From WLXB01 sp040221475 (GTDB lineage Bacteria > Pseudomonadota > Alphaproteobacteria > Rhodospirillales > Rhodospirillaceae), in the NCBI GenBank assembly GCA_040221475.1, contig JAVKEJ010000032.1:1-64000 (forward strand): a DNA stretch of 64,000 nucleotides, in the 5' to 3' direction. Each line of letters starts with the position of its first letter. Positions within the stretch are counted from its first letter, which is position 1. Below, one piece after another: positions 1-8,714 of the stretch. The position numbers and the translations under genes are program-made. The notes under the pieces were generated by a model. It was given only the letters and a program-made list of their open reading frames with translations. It was not told the DNA's origin and ran no database searches.

Positions 1-61
1 CGTCCTCAGACTGCTGCAAGACAAACGCGATCTGTGCATCTGTAAACTTCGACCTCTTCAT
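1..61 (-). CDS. IS3 family transposase OrfA, N-terminus only
   Basis: The first 20 codons read MKRSKFTDAQIAFVLQQSED, the N-terminus usual for the helix-turn-helix OrfA protein of IS3-family elements (IS407/IS2-like groups). OrfA binds the IS ends and is normally fused to the DDE-domain OrfB by programmed frameshifting. A strong purine-rich ribosome binding site, GGGAGGAGGAGAG, stands just before the ATG. The rest of the gene lies beyond the window edge, so its intactness cannot be judged. Confidence 0.85.
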   Translation of the reverse strand, partial: MKRSKFTDAQIAFVLQQSED

Positions 62-112
62 GGAACTCTCCTCCTCCCAATACAGGGATCATAAATGGAA
101 AATTCCAGCTCA
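1..112 (-). mobile_element. IS3-type insertion sequence, one end only
   Basis: The window opens inside an insertion sequence whose transposase OrfA starts at 61 and reads off the left edge. The likely terminal inverted repeat reads TGAGCTGGAATTTTCC on the minus strand and ends near 112, with the TG...CA character of IS3-family ends. The outer boundary at 112 is inferred from that TG and from its distance to the gene start; the other IS end and any target duplication lie outside the window. The element sits about 185 bp beyond the 3' end of tRNA-Phe. Confidence 0.6.
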
Positions 113-296
113 AAATGGCCCAATTCTTGGGGAGCAGGTCAAGACTTAGACACTGAAATCTTATTAACTATGATATCAACAATGCCTTTCATAAAATTAC
201 ATAACCTAACACCCAAGCCACACTCATTTGTTACCCCAGGTGTGACCCCGGAGCGGTTGGGCCGCTGGATGATTTTCGATAAGTGTTTGAAAAGAA

Positions 297-372
<76 letters not shown>

Positions 373-455
373 ATACCCGGAGCGGGCGAGAAGAAGGCGG
401 CCTTATAAAAGAGATTTACGGCTCTGTCTAGCTTAGCGCATAGGCGCGGCATCAC

Positions 456-686
456 TTAATCTTCATCGAGCTCTACGTTTGGATCGCCGCTCTCCACCTG
501 TTCATCCGTCGGGATGCGGTATTGTCCGGTCAACCACCCCGCCAAATCAATGTCTGAGCACCTCTGAGAGCAAAAGGGGCGGAAACGGGCTGTCACCGGG
601 GCTTTGCATCGCACGCATTTCGCGGCGGTTACTCTGACGCCAGCAGGGCGATTATTTGCTGCTTTAGATTTTGAAGTGTCCGTCAT
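456..686 (-). CDS. yacG: DNA gyrase inhibitor YacG, zinc-binding
   Basis: A 76-residue protein with the YacG zinc finger: two Cys in CVRC near residues 24-27, and two in RPFCSQRC near residues 37-44, followed by the family's DLAGWLTGQYRIP stretch and an acidic tail. In Escherichia coli YacG binds GyrB and blocks DNA binding by gyrase. It lies 6 bp after the RNase E/G gene, as in many alphaproteobacteria, so the two are probably co-transcribed. The length is normal. Family assignment is secure; the role here is by homology. Confidence 0.93.
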   Translation of the reverse strand: MTDTSKSKAANNRPAGVRVTAAKCVRCKAPVTARFRPFCSQRCSDIDLAGWLTGQYRIPTDEQVESGDPNVELDED

Positions 687-692
687 ATCAGA

Positions 693-1844
693 TCACGTTG
701 TTACAACATCAATATAGGTCATAGGGACCGAGCTCTTCACTTGCAACACCACCGCACTCTTTAGATTAAATTCGGCCTCGTCCAGGGCCGACCTCAGGTC
801 GCCTCGTAATAACTCTATAATAGTGCTATGCGCCGACAAATGAACACGCGCCGCACCCGACTTTAACCCTGTTCGCACACAGTGTCGCAAAGCTTGATAG
901 GCAACGGCCTCAACCGAATGACTGTGAGTGCCCTCAGGTGCCAAGAGCGTCTCCGCGAGCGAGGGGCGCGTCCGCCGACGGTTGAGTTCTAAACGGCCTT
1001 CAGGGGTAAGCCCTGAGATTCGTGTTGGGACAGGGTCAGAGGCAACAGCGTCTTTCATTCTTTGAACAAGTTTTGAGCGCCCTTTGGCAGGAATGAGATC
1101 AACTATGACAGGGCCCGCAAGAGCTCTAAATCGCAACTCGTGCGCCAGTTGATCAATCGCCGCCGTATTCGCCGCCATAGGAGTCATTGGCCCGGCGTCA
1201 ACATCGACTGCAATTAATGCCGCCGTTGGCTCGATATGAAGCCGCCCTCCCCCTTTAATGTCTGCGACAGAGTCAAGAGCGGCCTCAATGGCTTCGGTCA
1301 CGCCATAGTCCGCGAAAAGATCTTCAGAACAAGATTGAATAATAATGCCTTCTGCGTTGTTAAGAAGAGAGGCTATTTCTCCGCCAGAGTCATTCGGGGA
1401 AACCAATACACGCTTGAGGCTTTCCGCATAAAAATTCAGACATGTTGAGACAGGGTGTTCTGAGGGCAATAAGCACACTGGAGGGTTAGGCTCTTTTTGC
1501 AGCCTAGAGATCAGTTGACCGACGATATCTGCATCAGCAATAGAAACCTTCGCTCCTTTGTCATATCGGGGAGGTTGGACCACGCGAACATCAATACTCT
1601 GTCCTTCTGGCGGCGGAGCACCGCCGCAACGCATTAAAGCGGGACGAGACAATCCAATATCAACGAAAACGGAACCAGAGCCAGCAAGCGGCTTTCCCAC
1701 ACGCCCGCGATACAAGGCACCCGCATTGGGTTGGTTATGTCGGTGGTAATAAATCTCCACGATTTGATCACCCGCTAAAGCAGCCACACGAGTCTCACCA
1801 GGACCACGATCAACCAGCACTGTATCAATCATTACTGTTGGCAC
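693..1844 (-). CDS. rng: Ribonuclease E/G family protein
   Basis: A 383-residue protein of the short alphaproteobacterial RNase G type. The N-terminal region has the S1-like start with GALYRGRVGKPL and the GSGSVFVDIG stretch. The central catalytic region includes AALIAVDVDAG, with the Asp residues expected to bind Mg2+, and the C-terminal region has EGRLELNRRRTRPSL. The usual function is single-strand cleavage in rRNA maturation and mRNA decay. The start is GTG at 1844, 9 nt after GAGG; an ATG four codons in is the alternative. Only 4 bp separate it from maf. It is shorter than E. coli RNase G (489 aa), and I do not see the zinc-link region clearly. Confidence 0.88.
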   Translation of the reverse strand: MPTVMIDTVLVDRGPGETRVAALAGDQIVEIYYHRHNQPNAGALYRGRVGKPLAGSGSVFVDIGLSRPALMRCGGAPPPEGQSIDVRVVQPPRYDKGAKVSIADADIVGQLISRLQKEPNPPVCLLPSEHPVSTCLNFYAESLKRVLVSPNDSGGEIASLLNNAEGIIIQSCSEDLFADYGVTEAIEAALDSVADIKGGGRLHIEPTAALIAVDVDAGPMTPMAANTAAIDQLAHELRFRALAGPVIVDLIPAKGRSKLVQRMKDAVASDPVPTRISGLTPEGRLELNRRRTRPSLAETLLAPEGTHSHSVEAVAYQALRHCVRTGLKSGAARVHLSAHSTIIELLRGDLRSALDEAEFNLKSAVVLQVKSSVPMTYIDVVTT

Positions 1845-1848
1845 TTCG

Positions 1849-2430
1849 TCAGACCTCGGATTTAGGAACAGGCCCTAGAAGGTGCCCCAGCAGTGTCTCG
1901 GTCGCATGCAAGCAAAGCCCAACAATATTGGAGTATGATCCATTAATCTGTTTAACAAAGACACCGGCTCGCCCCTGAATAGCATAAGCACCAGCTTTGC
2001 CTCGCCATTCCTCGGAGGCCATGTATGTGTTTAGGTCCACGTCTGAAAGACGCTTAAAACTGACTTGGGTCATGATACACTTCGTGCGAGATACACCGTT
2101 GGCAATAACGGCAATACCACCGTAGACACGATGGCGGCGACCAGACAGTAGCGTTAAAAACTGCTTGGCTTCGGTCTCACTCATCGGCTTTGGTAAAATG
2201 CGACGACCACAAGCAACGACAGTATCAGCACCAAGTACAACATCGCTTGGATGACCCTCGGCAACAGCCATCGCTTTGGCTGCAGCCAAGCGCACAACTA
2301 AGTCACGAGGGATTTCATTCGGATAGGGTGTCTCGTCAACATCTGCCGGAAGCACGAGGTTTGGTGGCCGACCTATCTGTTGAAGAAGGTCCAGACGACG
2401 AGGTGATTCCGATGCAAGGATAAACGCCAT
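1849..2430 (-). CDS. maf: Maf-like nucleotide pyrophosphatase
   Basis: A 193-residue Maf/HAM1-like protein with the N-terminal signature LASESPRRLDLL at residues 5-16, the VLGADTVV motif near 65-72 and a SGRRHRVYGG stretch. Maf proteins hydrolyse dTTP, UTP or modified nucleoside triphosphates to the monophosphates and are linked to the control of cell division. The gene lies between infA and the RNase E/G gene in the same minus-strand array, the order seen in many alphaproteobacteria. Substrate subclass (YhdE, YceF or other) cannot be settled by eye. Confidence 0.93.
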   Translation of the reverse strand: MAFILASESPRRLDLLQQIGRPPNLVLPADVDETPYPNEIPRDLVVRLAAAKAMAVAEGHPSDVVLGADTVVACGRRILPKPMSETEAKQFLTLLSGRRHRVYGGIAVIANGVSRTKCIMTQVSFKRLSDVDLNTYMASEEWRGKAGAYAIQGRAGVFVKQINGSYSNIVGLCLHATETLLGHLLGPVPKSEV

Positions 2431-2476
2431 AATAAGACGTATCTTTACAGATCAGAAGCGTGGGCGTCCAACGCTC

Positions 2477-2695
2477 TCACTTGAAGCGGAAAGTAATACG
2501 TCCTTTGGTCAAGTCGTATGGGGTCATCTCAACGTTAACCTTATCTCCCGCCAGGACGCGAATACGGTTCTTACGCATCTTACCGGACGTGTGCGCGAGT
2601 ATTTCGTGGTCATTGTCCAATTTAACGCGGAACATTGCATTCGGAAGAATCTCCGAAACCGTTCCGGAAAACTCCATCATTTCTTCTTTAGCCAT
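2477..2695 (-). CDS. infA: Translation initiation factor IF-1
   Basis: A 72-residue single OB-fold protein beginning MAKEEMMEFSGTVSEILPNA and ending with the diagnostic DLTKGRITFRFK. IF-1 binds the ribosomal A site and helps IF-2 and IF-3 in initiation. The reading frame can be extended one codon to a TTG, but the ATG at 2695 matches the family start and follows GAGG. It sits 46 bp from maf in the conserved infA-maf-RNase E/G order. Nothing unusual. Confidence 0.97.
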   Translation of the reverse strand: MAKEEMMEFSGTVSEILPNAMFRVKLDNDHEILAHTSGKMRKNRIRVLAGDKVNVEMTPYDLTKGRITFRFK

Positions 2696-2822
2696 CAAGC
2701 CTCATCACATGTGTGTTTGGACCACGCTGTGTGGTCTTGCAATCTTAGCCGCACAAAAAGTACAGACAGGAGCTGCGGTCAAGGGTTTTCGTTGAAAAAG
2801 GCCGGATTGGGCCATTATGTTG

Positions 2823-3266
2823 CTAAAATGCCCCGCTCTCAAGCTTCGGGAAAATATCCAAAATCCGTTGCTGTAGGCGGTCTCGCACAGCTCGATATGC
2901 TGTAAGTCGGCTTTCGCGGGCTCCATCCGCAAGAGTCGGGTCATATGTATTCCAGAACAGCACCTCACAGGCCATGAAGCGTGTCAGATCGACAGCCTTA
3001 TGCTGCGCGTGAGGGGACAGGGAGATCACGTAGTCAAACGAATCATCAGCGAGTTGATCGAACGTCTTCGGCTGGTGTTTACTCATATCCACCCCGATTT
3101 CGTGCATCACCTCTACCACAAAAGGATCCAACTCTCCTACATGAACGCCAACGGAGTCGACAAAGACCAGATCACCATGAAAGCGTTTCATTATGCCTTC
3201 TGCCATTGGGGATCTAACGGCATTGTAAGTGCAGCAAAACAGAACAGATGAGGGTAGATAATCCAT
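2823..3266 (-). CDS. Low-molecular-weight protein tyrosine phosphatase family protein
   Basis: A 147-residue protein with the phosphate-binding loop C-x5-R-S near the N-terminus (CTYNAVRSPMAEG, residues 12-24), preceded by the hydrophobic strand VLFC. The family includes low-molecular-weight tyrosine phosphatases and ArsC-type arsenate reductases. The gene is usually found next to UPF0262 and infA in alphaproteobacteria rather than in an ars operon, so a housekeeping phosphatase role is more likely than arsenic resistance. The C-terminal DP-loop Asp is probably the one in NTYDPTLADG. It starts 4 bp after the UPF0262 stop, which indicates co-transcription. Confidence 0.88.
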   Translation of the reverse strand: MDYLPSSVLFCCTYNAVRSPMAEGIMKRFHGDLVFVDSVGVHVGELDPFVVEVMHEIGVDMSKHQPKTFDQLADDSFDYVISLSPHAQHKAVDLTRFMACEVLFWNTYDPTLADGARESRLTAYRAVRDRLQQRILDIFPKLESGAF

Positions 3267-3270
3267 ATAC

Positions 3271-3798
3271 TTACCCTCTCATATGAAGAACACAGAGAAG
3301 CGTGAACAAACGCCGGGACGTTGCATAGTCAAGACGCACTTGCTCGCCCAAGCGGTCCTGGAGCATTGTCGCCCCTTCGTTGTGTAAAGCACGCCGCCCC
3401 ATATCGATCGCCTCAATCTGATTGGGCGACATTGTTTTAATCGCGTCAAAGTAAGATTCGCAGATTAAAAAGTAGTCTTTGATGAGAGACCGAAAAGACC
3501 GGACCGGAAGCGAGATATCCTTAATTTTCTTTTCTTCCGGCGTCGCAACAGCGAACACCAAACGATCTTCCACGAGCGCTAAATTGATGTGATAGGGGCC
3601 GGACTCAACGTCACTCCCAATCAATTCGAAATGATTACGCTCAAGCAGATCAAACAACGCAACAGCGCGTTCATGTTCCACTTCAGGACGCCGTCGTAAA
3701 AACGAATTTTCGTCCAGCGTCATTTTAAGAATTGAGTTCTGCGATGCGGCAGCAGAGCCGGGGCTTGCCCCCTCCTGGTCGTCGCCGGACCCGGACAT
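3271..3798 (-). CDS. UPF0262 family protein
   Basis: A 175-residue protein of the uncharacterised UPF0262 family, which is found mainly in alphaproteobacteria next to hisD and the phosphatase gene. Recognisable blocks are VEHERAVALFDLLE near 60-73, the SLPVRSFRSLIKDYFLICES stretch in the middle, and EAIDMGRRALHNEGA toward the C-terminus. The first about 20 residues are low-complexity and acidic. The ATG at 3798 follows GGAGG by 7 nt; a GTG one codon earlier is possible. The biochemical function is unknown; conserved linkage to his genes is the only clue. Confidence 0.88.
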   Translation of the reverse strand: MSGSGDDQEGASPGSAAASQNSILKMTLDENSFLRRRPEVEHERAVALFDLLERNHFELIGSDVESGPYHINLALVEDRLVFAVATPEEKKIKDISLPVRSFRSLIKDYFLICESYFDAIKTMSPNQIEAIDMGRRALHNEGATMLQDRLGEQVRLDYATSRRLFTLLCVLHMRG

Positions 3799-3810
3799 CA
3801 CAACGCCTCC

Positions 3811-5106
3811 CTACCCCAAGTTCAACCGGATGGAGACTGAACGCGCATGTGCGGACAGGTTTTCGGCTTGCGCCATATCCAAAGCGCCCTTTCCAATTTC
3901 ACGCAAACCATTGGGTGTGCAGCCAATCAGTGAGGTTCGTTTTAAGAAATCCATGACGCTGAGCCCGGATGAAAACCGCGCCGTACCAGACGTTGGCAGA
4001 ACATGGCTGGGACCAGCAATATAGTCCCCCACAGCCTCGGGTGTATGACGCCCCAAGAAAATAGCACCCGCATTGCGAATGGCGTGTGACAGAGATTCAG
4101 GGTCTTCAACTGCAAGCTCCAAGTGCTCAGGCGCAATGCGGTCCACCAACGATGGCGCATCGCCCAATGCTTCCACCACAATAATCGCCCCATGGCGCGC
4201 CCAGCTTTCACGGGCGATGGCTTCACGCTCTAAAGTCTTTAACTGTACCTCTACTGCATCCGCGACCCGGGTGGCGAAATCTTCATCATCGGTGATCAAA
4301 ATAGACTGGGACGACGCGTCATGTTCAGCCTGAGCCAGAAGATCAGCGGCAATCCATGCGGGATCGTTTTGACCGTCTGCCACAACCGTCACCTCAGACG
4401 GACCGGCCACCATATCTATGCCCACCTGACCAAACACCTGTTTCTTGGCCGACGCCACATAGGCGTTTCCAGGACCAACAATAACGTCAACGGGGGTGAT
4501 GGTGGCCGTGCCATAGGCCAGCGCCGCAATGGCTTGCGCGCCACCAATCCGATAGACCTCGTCCACACCGGCGATACGGCAGGCTGCCAGCATGCTCGGG
4601 GTCACAACACCATCGGGCGTCGGCAATGTCACCACAAGCCGCTCCACCCCGGCCACGCGGGCGGGAACGGCATTCATCAAGACGGAAGAAAACAGAGGAG
4701 CGGTGCCGCCCGGCACATACAGTCCCGCCGCCTTGACAGGGGTCCAGCGGTAGCCGAGGGACACTCCCTCACTGGCTTCGTAACGCAAGTCTGAAGGCAG
4801 TTGGTGTTCATGGTAGTCGCGGATACGGCGCGCGGCCTCTTTCATCGTGGCAACAAGCGACGGCGCGCATGAAGACACCGCGTCAGAGATCTCATCAGCC
4901 GTAAACCGCAACTGATCGGCGGTGAGGCTTAAACGGTCAAACCGCGCTGTGTAGTCAAGCACGGCAGCATCACCGCGGGTTTTTACGTCCGCTAAAATAT
5001 CAGCGACCACACCATCAACGTCCGCCTGCTCGTCGCGGCTGGCCGAGAGCAAAGCCTGAAAGGCGTGCTCAAATCCTTGATCAGAAGCGTTAAGCCGCTT
5101 TGGCAT
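3811..5106 (-). CDS. hisD: Histidinol dehydrogenase
   Basis: A 431-residue enzyme that catalyses the last two oxidation steps of histidine synthesis, L-histidinol to L-histidine, with NAD+ and Zn2+. Visible family blocks are AGLYVPGGTAPLFSS, DMVAGPSEVTVVADG, LLAQAEHD with metal and catalytic residues, and the catalytic DRIAPEHLEL with Glu-His. The frame is open to an upstream start at 5139, but the ATG at 5106, 8 nt after GGAG, gives the normal length and overlaps hisG by only 17 bp. hisG-hisD-UPF0262 is a conserved alphaproteobacterial arrangement. Confidence 0.97.
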   Translation of the reverse strand: MPKRLNASDQGFEHAFQALLSASRDEQADVDGVVADILADVKTRGDAAVLDYTARFDRLSLTADQLRFTADEISDAVSSCAPSLVATMKEAARRIRDYHEHQLPSDLRYEASEGVSLGYRWTPVKAAGLYVPGGTAPLFSSVLMNAVPARVAGVERLVVTLPTPDGVVTPSMLAACRIAGVDEVYRIGGAQAIAALAYGTATITPVDVIVGPGNAYVASAKKQVFGQVGIDMVAGPSEVTVVADGQNDPAWIAADLLAQAEHDASSQSILITDDEDFATRVADAVEVQLKTLEREAIARESWARHGAIIVVEALGDAPSLVDRIAPEHLELAVEDPESLSHAIRNAGAIFLGRHTPEAVGDYIAGPSHVLPTSGTARFSSGLSVMDFLKRTSLIGCTPNGLREIGKGALDMAQAENLSAHARSVSIRLNLG

Positions 5107-5755
5107 CAACCGCACTCCGAAATTTTTCGATCCAATCATTGATTTCGTCAGATCGTACTTTTAACGCTGTTCGATTAACCACCAGCCGTGACGAGACATT
5201 GGCAATGGTTGCCACCTCAATCAGCCCGTTCTCTTTCAGGGTTCGACCTGTGGAGACCAAATCGACAATACGCGGGGTTAAACCCAGCTTGGGGGCAAGT
5301 TCCATGGCGCCATTAAGCTTAACGCATTCCGCCTGAATACCTCGCGCCGCAAAATAACGGCTTGTCGTTTCAGGATATTTGGTCGCTATTCTGACGTGGG
5401 ATAGACGAGAAACGTCAAAGCTGTCCCCCAATTCTGCTGACTGAGCAATGCACAGTCGGCATCCCCCAATACCAAGATCAATCGGGGCATAAATCTCTGG
5501 ATAATCGAACTCCATCAACACGTCGTTTCCGGCAATACCCAGCTGCGCAGCACCGAATGCGACAAATGTCGCAACATCAAAAGAGCGTACCCTGATGATC
5601 GAAACGTGCTCCAGGCTTGTGGCAAATTGCAATTGGCGCGACTCATCGTCATCGAATGCGGCTTCCGGCTTTATGCCGACAGCATCTAACAAGGGTCTGG
5701 CCTCATGCATGATCCGGCCTTTCGGCAGGGCGATGATAAGCGGGTCTTTCGCCAT
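5090..5755 (-). CDS. hisG: ATP phosphoribosyltransferase, short form
   Basis: The first enzyme of histidine synthesis joins ATP and PRPP. The N-terminus LIIALPKGRIMHEARPLL and the later DLVSTGRTLKENGL block (PRPP-binding region) are diagnostic. At 222 residues it is the short form lacking the C-terminal regulatory domain; short HisG normally works with the HisRS-like subunit HisZ, which is not in this window. I chose the ATG at 5755 because homologues start just before the LIIALPKGR strand; the frame extends to a TTG at 5785. It overlaps hisD. Confidence 0.96.
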   Translation of the reverse strand: MAKDPLIIALPKGRIMHEARPLLDAVGIKPEAAFDDDESRQLQFATSLEHVSIIRVRSFDVATFVAFGAAQLGIAGNDVLMEFDYPEIYAPIDLGIGGCRLCIAQSAELGDSFDVSRLSHVRIATKYPETTSRYFAARGIQAECVKLNGAMELAPKLGLTPRIVDLVSTGRTLKENGLIEVATIANVSSRLVVNRTALKVRSDEINDWIEKFRSAVDAKAA

Positions 5756-5848
5756 GGTTTCTTTTACCAACGATCTACGTTTCAAATATGACCGGCGTTT
5801 AGCATGTGAGGCCCACCAGGGCTAGGGGTATGCTAGAGTCTGAGGCGC

Positions 5849-7123
5849 TTAGACGCCTTGAATACGTTCAATCCGGGCACCACAGGCCGCGAGCTTTTCT
5901 TCAAGCCGCTCATACCCACGATCCAGATGATAGACCCGATTCACAATCGTCTCTCCCTGCGCTGCCAAGCCTGTCAGCACCAGAGATACAGAGGCGCGCA
6001 AGTCCGTCGCCATGACGGGCGCACCAGATAAATCAGCACGGCCGCGCACAATTGCTGACGCGCCATGAACATTTACATCCGCACCGAACCGGCCCAATTC
6101 GGGCACGTGCATGAAACGATTCTCAAAGATTGTTTCTGTCACCATCGCAGCGCCATCCGCCGTCGTCATAAGCGCCATCCACTGCGCCTGCATATCTGTG
6201 GGAAATCCTGGATACGGCTCAGTCATGACATCCACACCTTTGAGGTGCTCAGACCCCGTCACGGTAATGGTATCCCCTTCGACGACAACATCCACACCGG
6301 TCTGCCGCATGGTTTCCAGAACAGAGTCTAAAATGTCTGCGCGCGTGTTGGTCAGTTTAATGCGCCCCCGTGTGATCGCCGCAGCAAGGGCATATGTGCC
6401 GGTCTCAATCCGATCTGGCACAACAAAGTGATCCGCCGCATGTAACCGATCCACGCCTTGAACCGTCAATGTGCCAGACCCCAAGCCGGAAATATTTGCG
6501 CCCATGGCGACCAAGCATTTCGCCAAGTCGGTGATTTCGGGCTCACGGGCTGCGTTTTCGATAACGGTTGTACCGTCTGCTAAGCACGCGGCCATGAGCA
6601 TGTTTTCAGTGCCGCCAACCGTGACCATCGGAAAGGTAAATTGCGTTCCCTTCAAGCGTTTCTGACCCGCCGGCAACCGCGCCTCTACATACCCACCGGT
6701 CAACTCAATTTCAGCACCCAGAGCTTCTAACGCTTTTAAATGCAAGTCTACGGGGCGCGTGCCAATCGCGCACCCTCCAGGCAAAGACACCCGCGCACGC
6801 CCTTCGCGTGCCACCAGCGGCCCCAACACCAAAACCGATGCTCTCATCTTACGAACCAGGTCATAGGGGGCTTCTGTGCTGGTAATTGATGCGGCATGCA
6901 ACGTCACCGTATGATCATCATCCGCACGTTCAATCGACGCACCATGCTGCTTAAGCAGGTCAGCCATGGTCTTGATATCGGCCAAGGCTGGAACATTCGA
7001 TAGAACCAAAGGCTCGTCGCTCAGCAGACAGGCCGCCATCAAAGGCAGCGCCGCGTTTTTAGCCCCTGAGATGGCAATTTCCCCGTTCAGCGGAACACCG
7101 CCGTATATGCGAATAGCGTCCAT
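5849..7123 (-). CDS. murA: UDP-N-acetylglucosamine 1-carboxyvinyltransferase
   Basis: MurA transfers enolpyruvate from PEP to UDP-GlcNAc, the committed cytoplasmic step of peptidoglycan synthesis and the target of fosfomycin. The 424-residue length is normal. Visible features are the N-terminal ISGAKNAALPLMAA, the catalytic loop LPGGCAIGTRPVDLH with the fosfomycin-reactive Cys at residue 118, and the FPTDMQAQWMAL block. The gene is in the same direction as hisG with 93 bp to the hisG start. Because Cys118 is present, there is no sequence sign of natural fosfomycin resistance by Cys-to-Asp change. Confidence 0.97.
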   Translation of the reverse strand: MDAIRIYGGVPLNGEIAISGAKNAALPLMAACLLSDEPLVLSNVPALADIKTMADLLKQHGASIERADDDHTVTLHAASITSTEAPYDLVRKMRASVLVLGPLVAREGRARVSLPGGCAIGTRPVDLHLKALEALGAEIELTGGYVEARLPAGQKRLKGTQFTFPMVTVGGTENMLMAACLADGTTVIENAAREPEITDLAKCLVAMGANISGLGSGTLTVQGVDRLHAADHFVVPDRIETGTYALAAAITRGRIKLTNTRADILDSVLETMRQTGVDVVVEGDTITVTGSEHLKGVDVMTEPYPGFPTDMQAQWMALMTTADGAAMVTETIFENRFMHVPELGRFGADVNVHGASAIVRGRADLSGAPVMATDLRASVSLVLTGLAAQGETIVNRVYHLDRGYERLEEKLAACGARIERIQGV

Positions 7124-7191
7124 GAACTAGACCTTAGCCTCAGTGAGTGTCAGCCGTGTGGCATAACCGCAGCAAAATGCGATCATGCAAC

Positions 7192-7746
7192 TTATAGTTT
7201 TGGCAGGGTCACGCCCTGCTGACCTTGATATTTGCCTTTGCGATCTGCGTAGGACACATCGCATTCTTTTTCAGCTTTCAAAAAGATGAACTGGCACGCC
7301 CCTTCATTGGCATAAATGCGGGCTGGTAATGGGGTCGTGTTTGAAAACTCCAGGGTGACATGCCCCTCCCACTCGGGTTCCAAAGGAGTCACATTAACGA
7401 TAATCCCGCAGCGGGCGTAGGTGGACTTACCCAAGCAAATCACCAGCACATCACGTGGAATGCGAAACATCTCGACAGTCCGCGCCAAGGCAAAACTGTT
7501 TGGAGGAATGACACACACATCTGTTTTGCGATCCACAAAGCTCTGTGTCGAGAAATCTTTGGGATCTACGAGAGCATTATCAACATTGGTGAAAATTTTA
7601 AATTCGTCGGACACCCGCGCGTCATAGCCATAAGAAGACAGTCCGTAAGAAATAACGTCCTCACGATTCAACTGATCTGTAAACGGCTCAATCATGCGCC
7701 GCTCGGTGGCCATTTCACGGATCCAGCTGTCAGGCAGTACGGACAT
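7192..7746 (-). CDS. dcd: dCTP deaminase
   Basis: A 184-residue trimeric dUTPase-fold enzyme that converts dCTP to dUTP, feeding dTMP synthesis. Diagnostic parts are the N-terminal MSVLPDSWIREMA, YGLSSYGYDARV, the VTPLEPEWEGHVTLEFSN stretch containing the catalytic Glu, and the C-terminal KYQGQQGVTLPKL that closes over the substrate. It is monocistronic or loosely linked to murA (68 bp apart, same strand). Nothing unusual. Confidence 0.96.
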   Translation of the reverse strand: MSVLPDSWIREMATERRMIEPFTDQLNREDVISYGLSSYGYDARVSDEFKIFTNVDNALVDPKDFSTQSFVDRKTDVCVIPPNSFALARTVEMFRIPRDVLVICLGKSTYARCGIIVNVTPLEPEWEGHVTLEFSNTTPLPARIYANEGACQFIFLKAEKECDVSYADRKGKYQGQQGVTLPKL

Positions 7747-7827
7747 GACAGAATTTCCCCCAGGAGTTTTACTTAATGAGTGGCATATCTTGTAGCCTAC
7801 GGGATAGCCAGCCTCAACCTCTTGCGA

Positions 7828-7998
7828 CTAGTCCGTTTCGGAAAGAGCCGCGTCAATGTTTCCAGTGGTCTCATCAGCCTCGGCTTTCGCCCGTGCCTGC
7901 ATTTTGCGCCGCTTCAAGTTGTCTCTAAGCGCTTGTGCTGAGCGAGCCTTCGCATCGTCAGACTTGCTGGGAGGCTTTTGCTGTTTTGAATCTGCCAT
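7828..7998 (-). CDS. Small charged hypothetical protein (56 aa)
   Basis: An ORF of 56 codons reading MADSKQQKPPSKSD..., with a strongly basic core SAQALRDNLKRRKMQARAKA followed by an acidic tail ending ALSETD. This composition (low complexity, helical, no hydrophobic core) resembles a class of short conserved alphaproteobacterial proteins with an LRDNLKRRK-type segment that have no known function. No strong ribosome binding site is visible (GGTAGTG lies just upstream). The codon pattern looks coding, and no other gene occupies the 450 bp between dcd and tRNA-Thr. Confidence 0.65.
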   Translation of the reverse strand: MADSKQQKPPSKSDDAKARSAQALRDNLKRRKMQARAKAEADETTGNIDAALSETD

Positions 7999-8195
7999 CA
8001 CACTACCATTACGGGGAACCGTTCAGAAATCAAGGCAGCTGACACTGGCGCTTTTCATAGACTTTTTCGTCATAATACAACTGATAAAGAACACCAAAGG
8101 TTACCGTGACCACGCCAAATCCTTGCCTTGCGCCACATAGGGGCTTGTGGCATGTTCCGCGCCGCTTTGAGAGAGACATAATAAATTAAGTTTGT

Positions 8196-8270
<75 letters not shown>

Positions 8271-8306
8271 TTTTTATCTAAAAGCGAACGCTAAGGTCAG
8301 CGCCTC

Positions 8307-8714
8307 CTAAGGCGCTTTAGATAGCCTCAATGCCTCATCCATCAAAAACATTGATGTCAAACACGCCCGCAAATGGATGGACGCGTTTAAATTATCCACC
8401 AGTTGTGACGTAATAACCGGCACAGACAGGACCAGGTCAACAGCCGCTTTAGCGCGGTCTGCATCCTGCCCAAGAACATCATTATGAGCGCGCAGTTGGG
8501 CTGCATTATCCGCATTCGTGGTGCCGGACTGAATTTTGGCTGCACCGGCGACTTCGCCCAAAGCGGCGCTCATCCCCTTTAGGAAATTGCGGATTGAAGG
8601 ACCATCCCCCCCCACGCCTTCCTTATCGCGGCCCTGGGCGGCATAGGCCAGCATAAACTCATAGGCAGACTCGATGCTTTCGACGCAGTCTGCAAAACTA
8701 ATATCTTCGCTCAT
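8307..8714 (-). CDS. Hypothetical helical protein paired with b-type cytochrome
   Basis: A 135-residue protein I do not recognise. It starts MSEDISFADCVESIESAYEF, looks mainly helical and soluble, and has two Cys (near residues 9 and 119). There is no signal peptide, membrane segment or known cofactor motif. Its ATG overlaps the cytochrome b stop codon (TAATG), so the two are translationally coupled; a partner or assembly role for the cytochrome or the divergent molybdenum hydroxylase is a guess from position only. A longer frame reaches 8741, but the overlapping ATG is the natural start. Confidence 0.75.
   Translation of the reverse strand: MSEDISFADCVESIESAYEFMLAYAAQGRDKEGVGGDGPSIRNFLKGMSAALGEVAGAAKIQSGTTNADNAAQLRAHNDVLGQDADRAKAAVDLVLSVPVITSQLVDNLNASIHLRACLTSMFLMDEALRLSKAP

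Noticed and set aside
2823..3266. Arsenate reductase as part of an arsenic-resistance locus
   Set aside because: The C-x5-R fold fits, but there are no ars genes; the position between infA and UPF0262 is the housekeeping arrangement in alphaproteobacteria.
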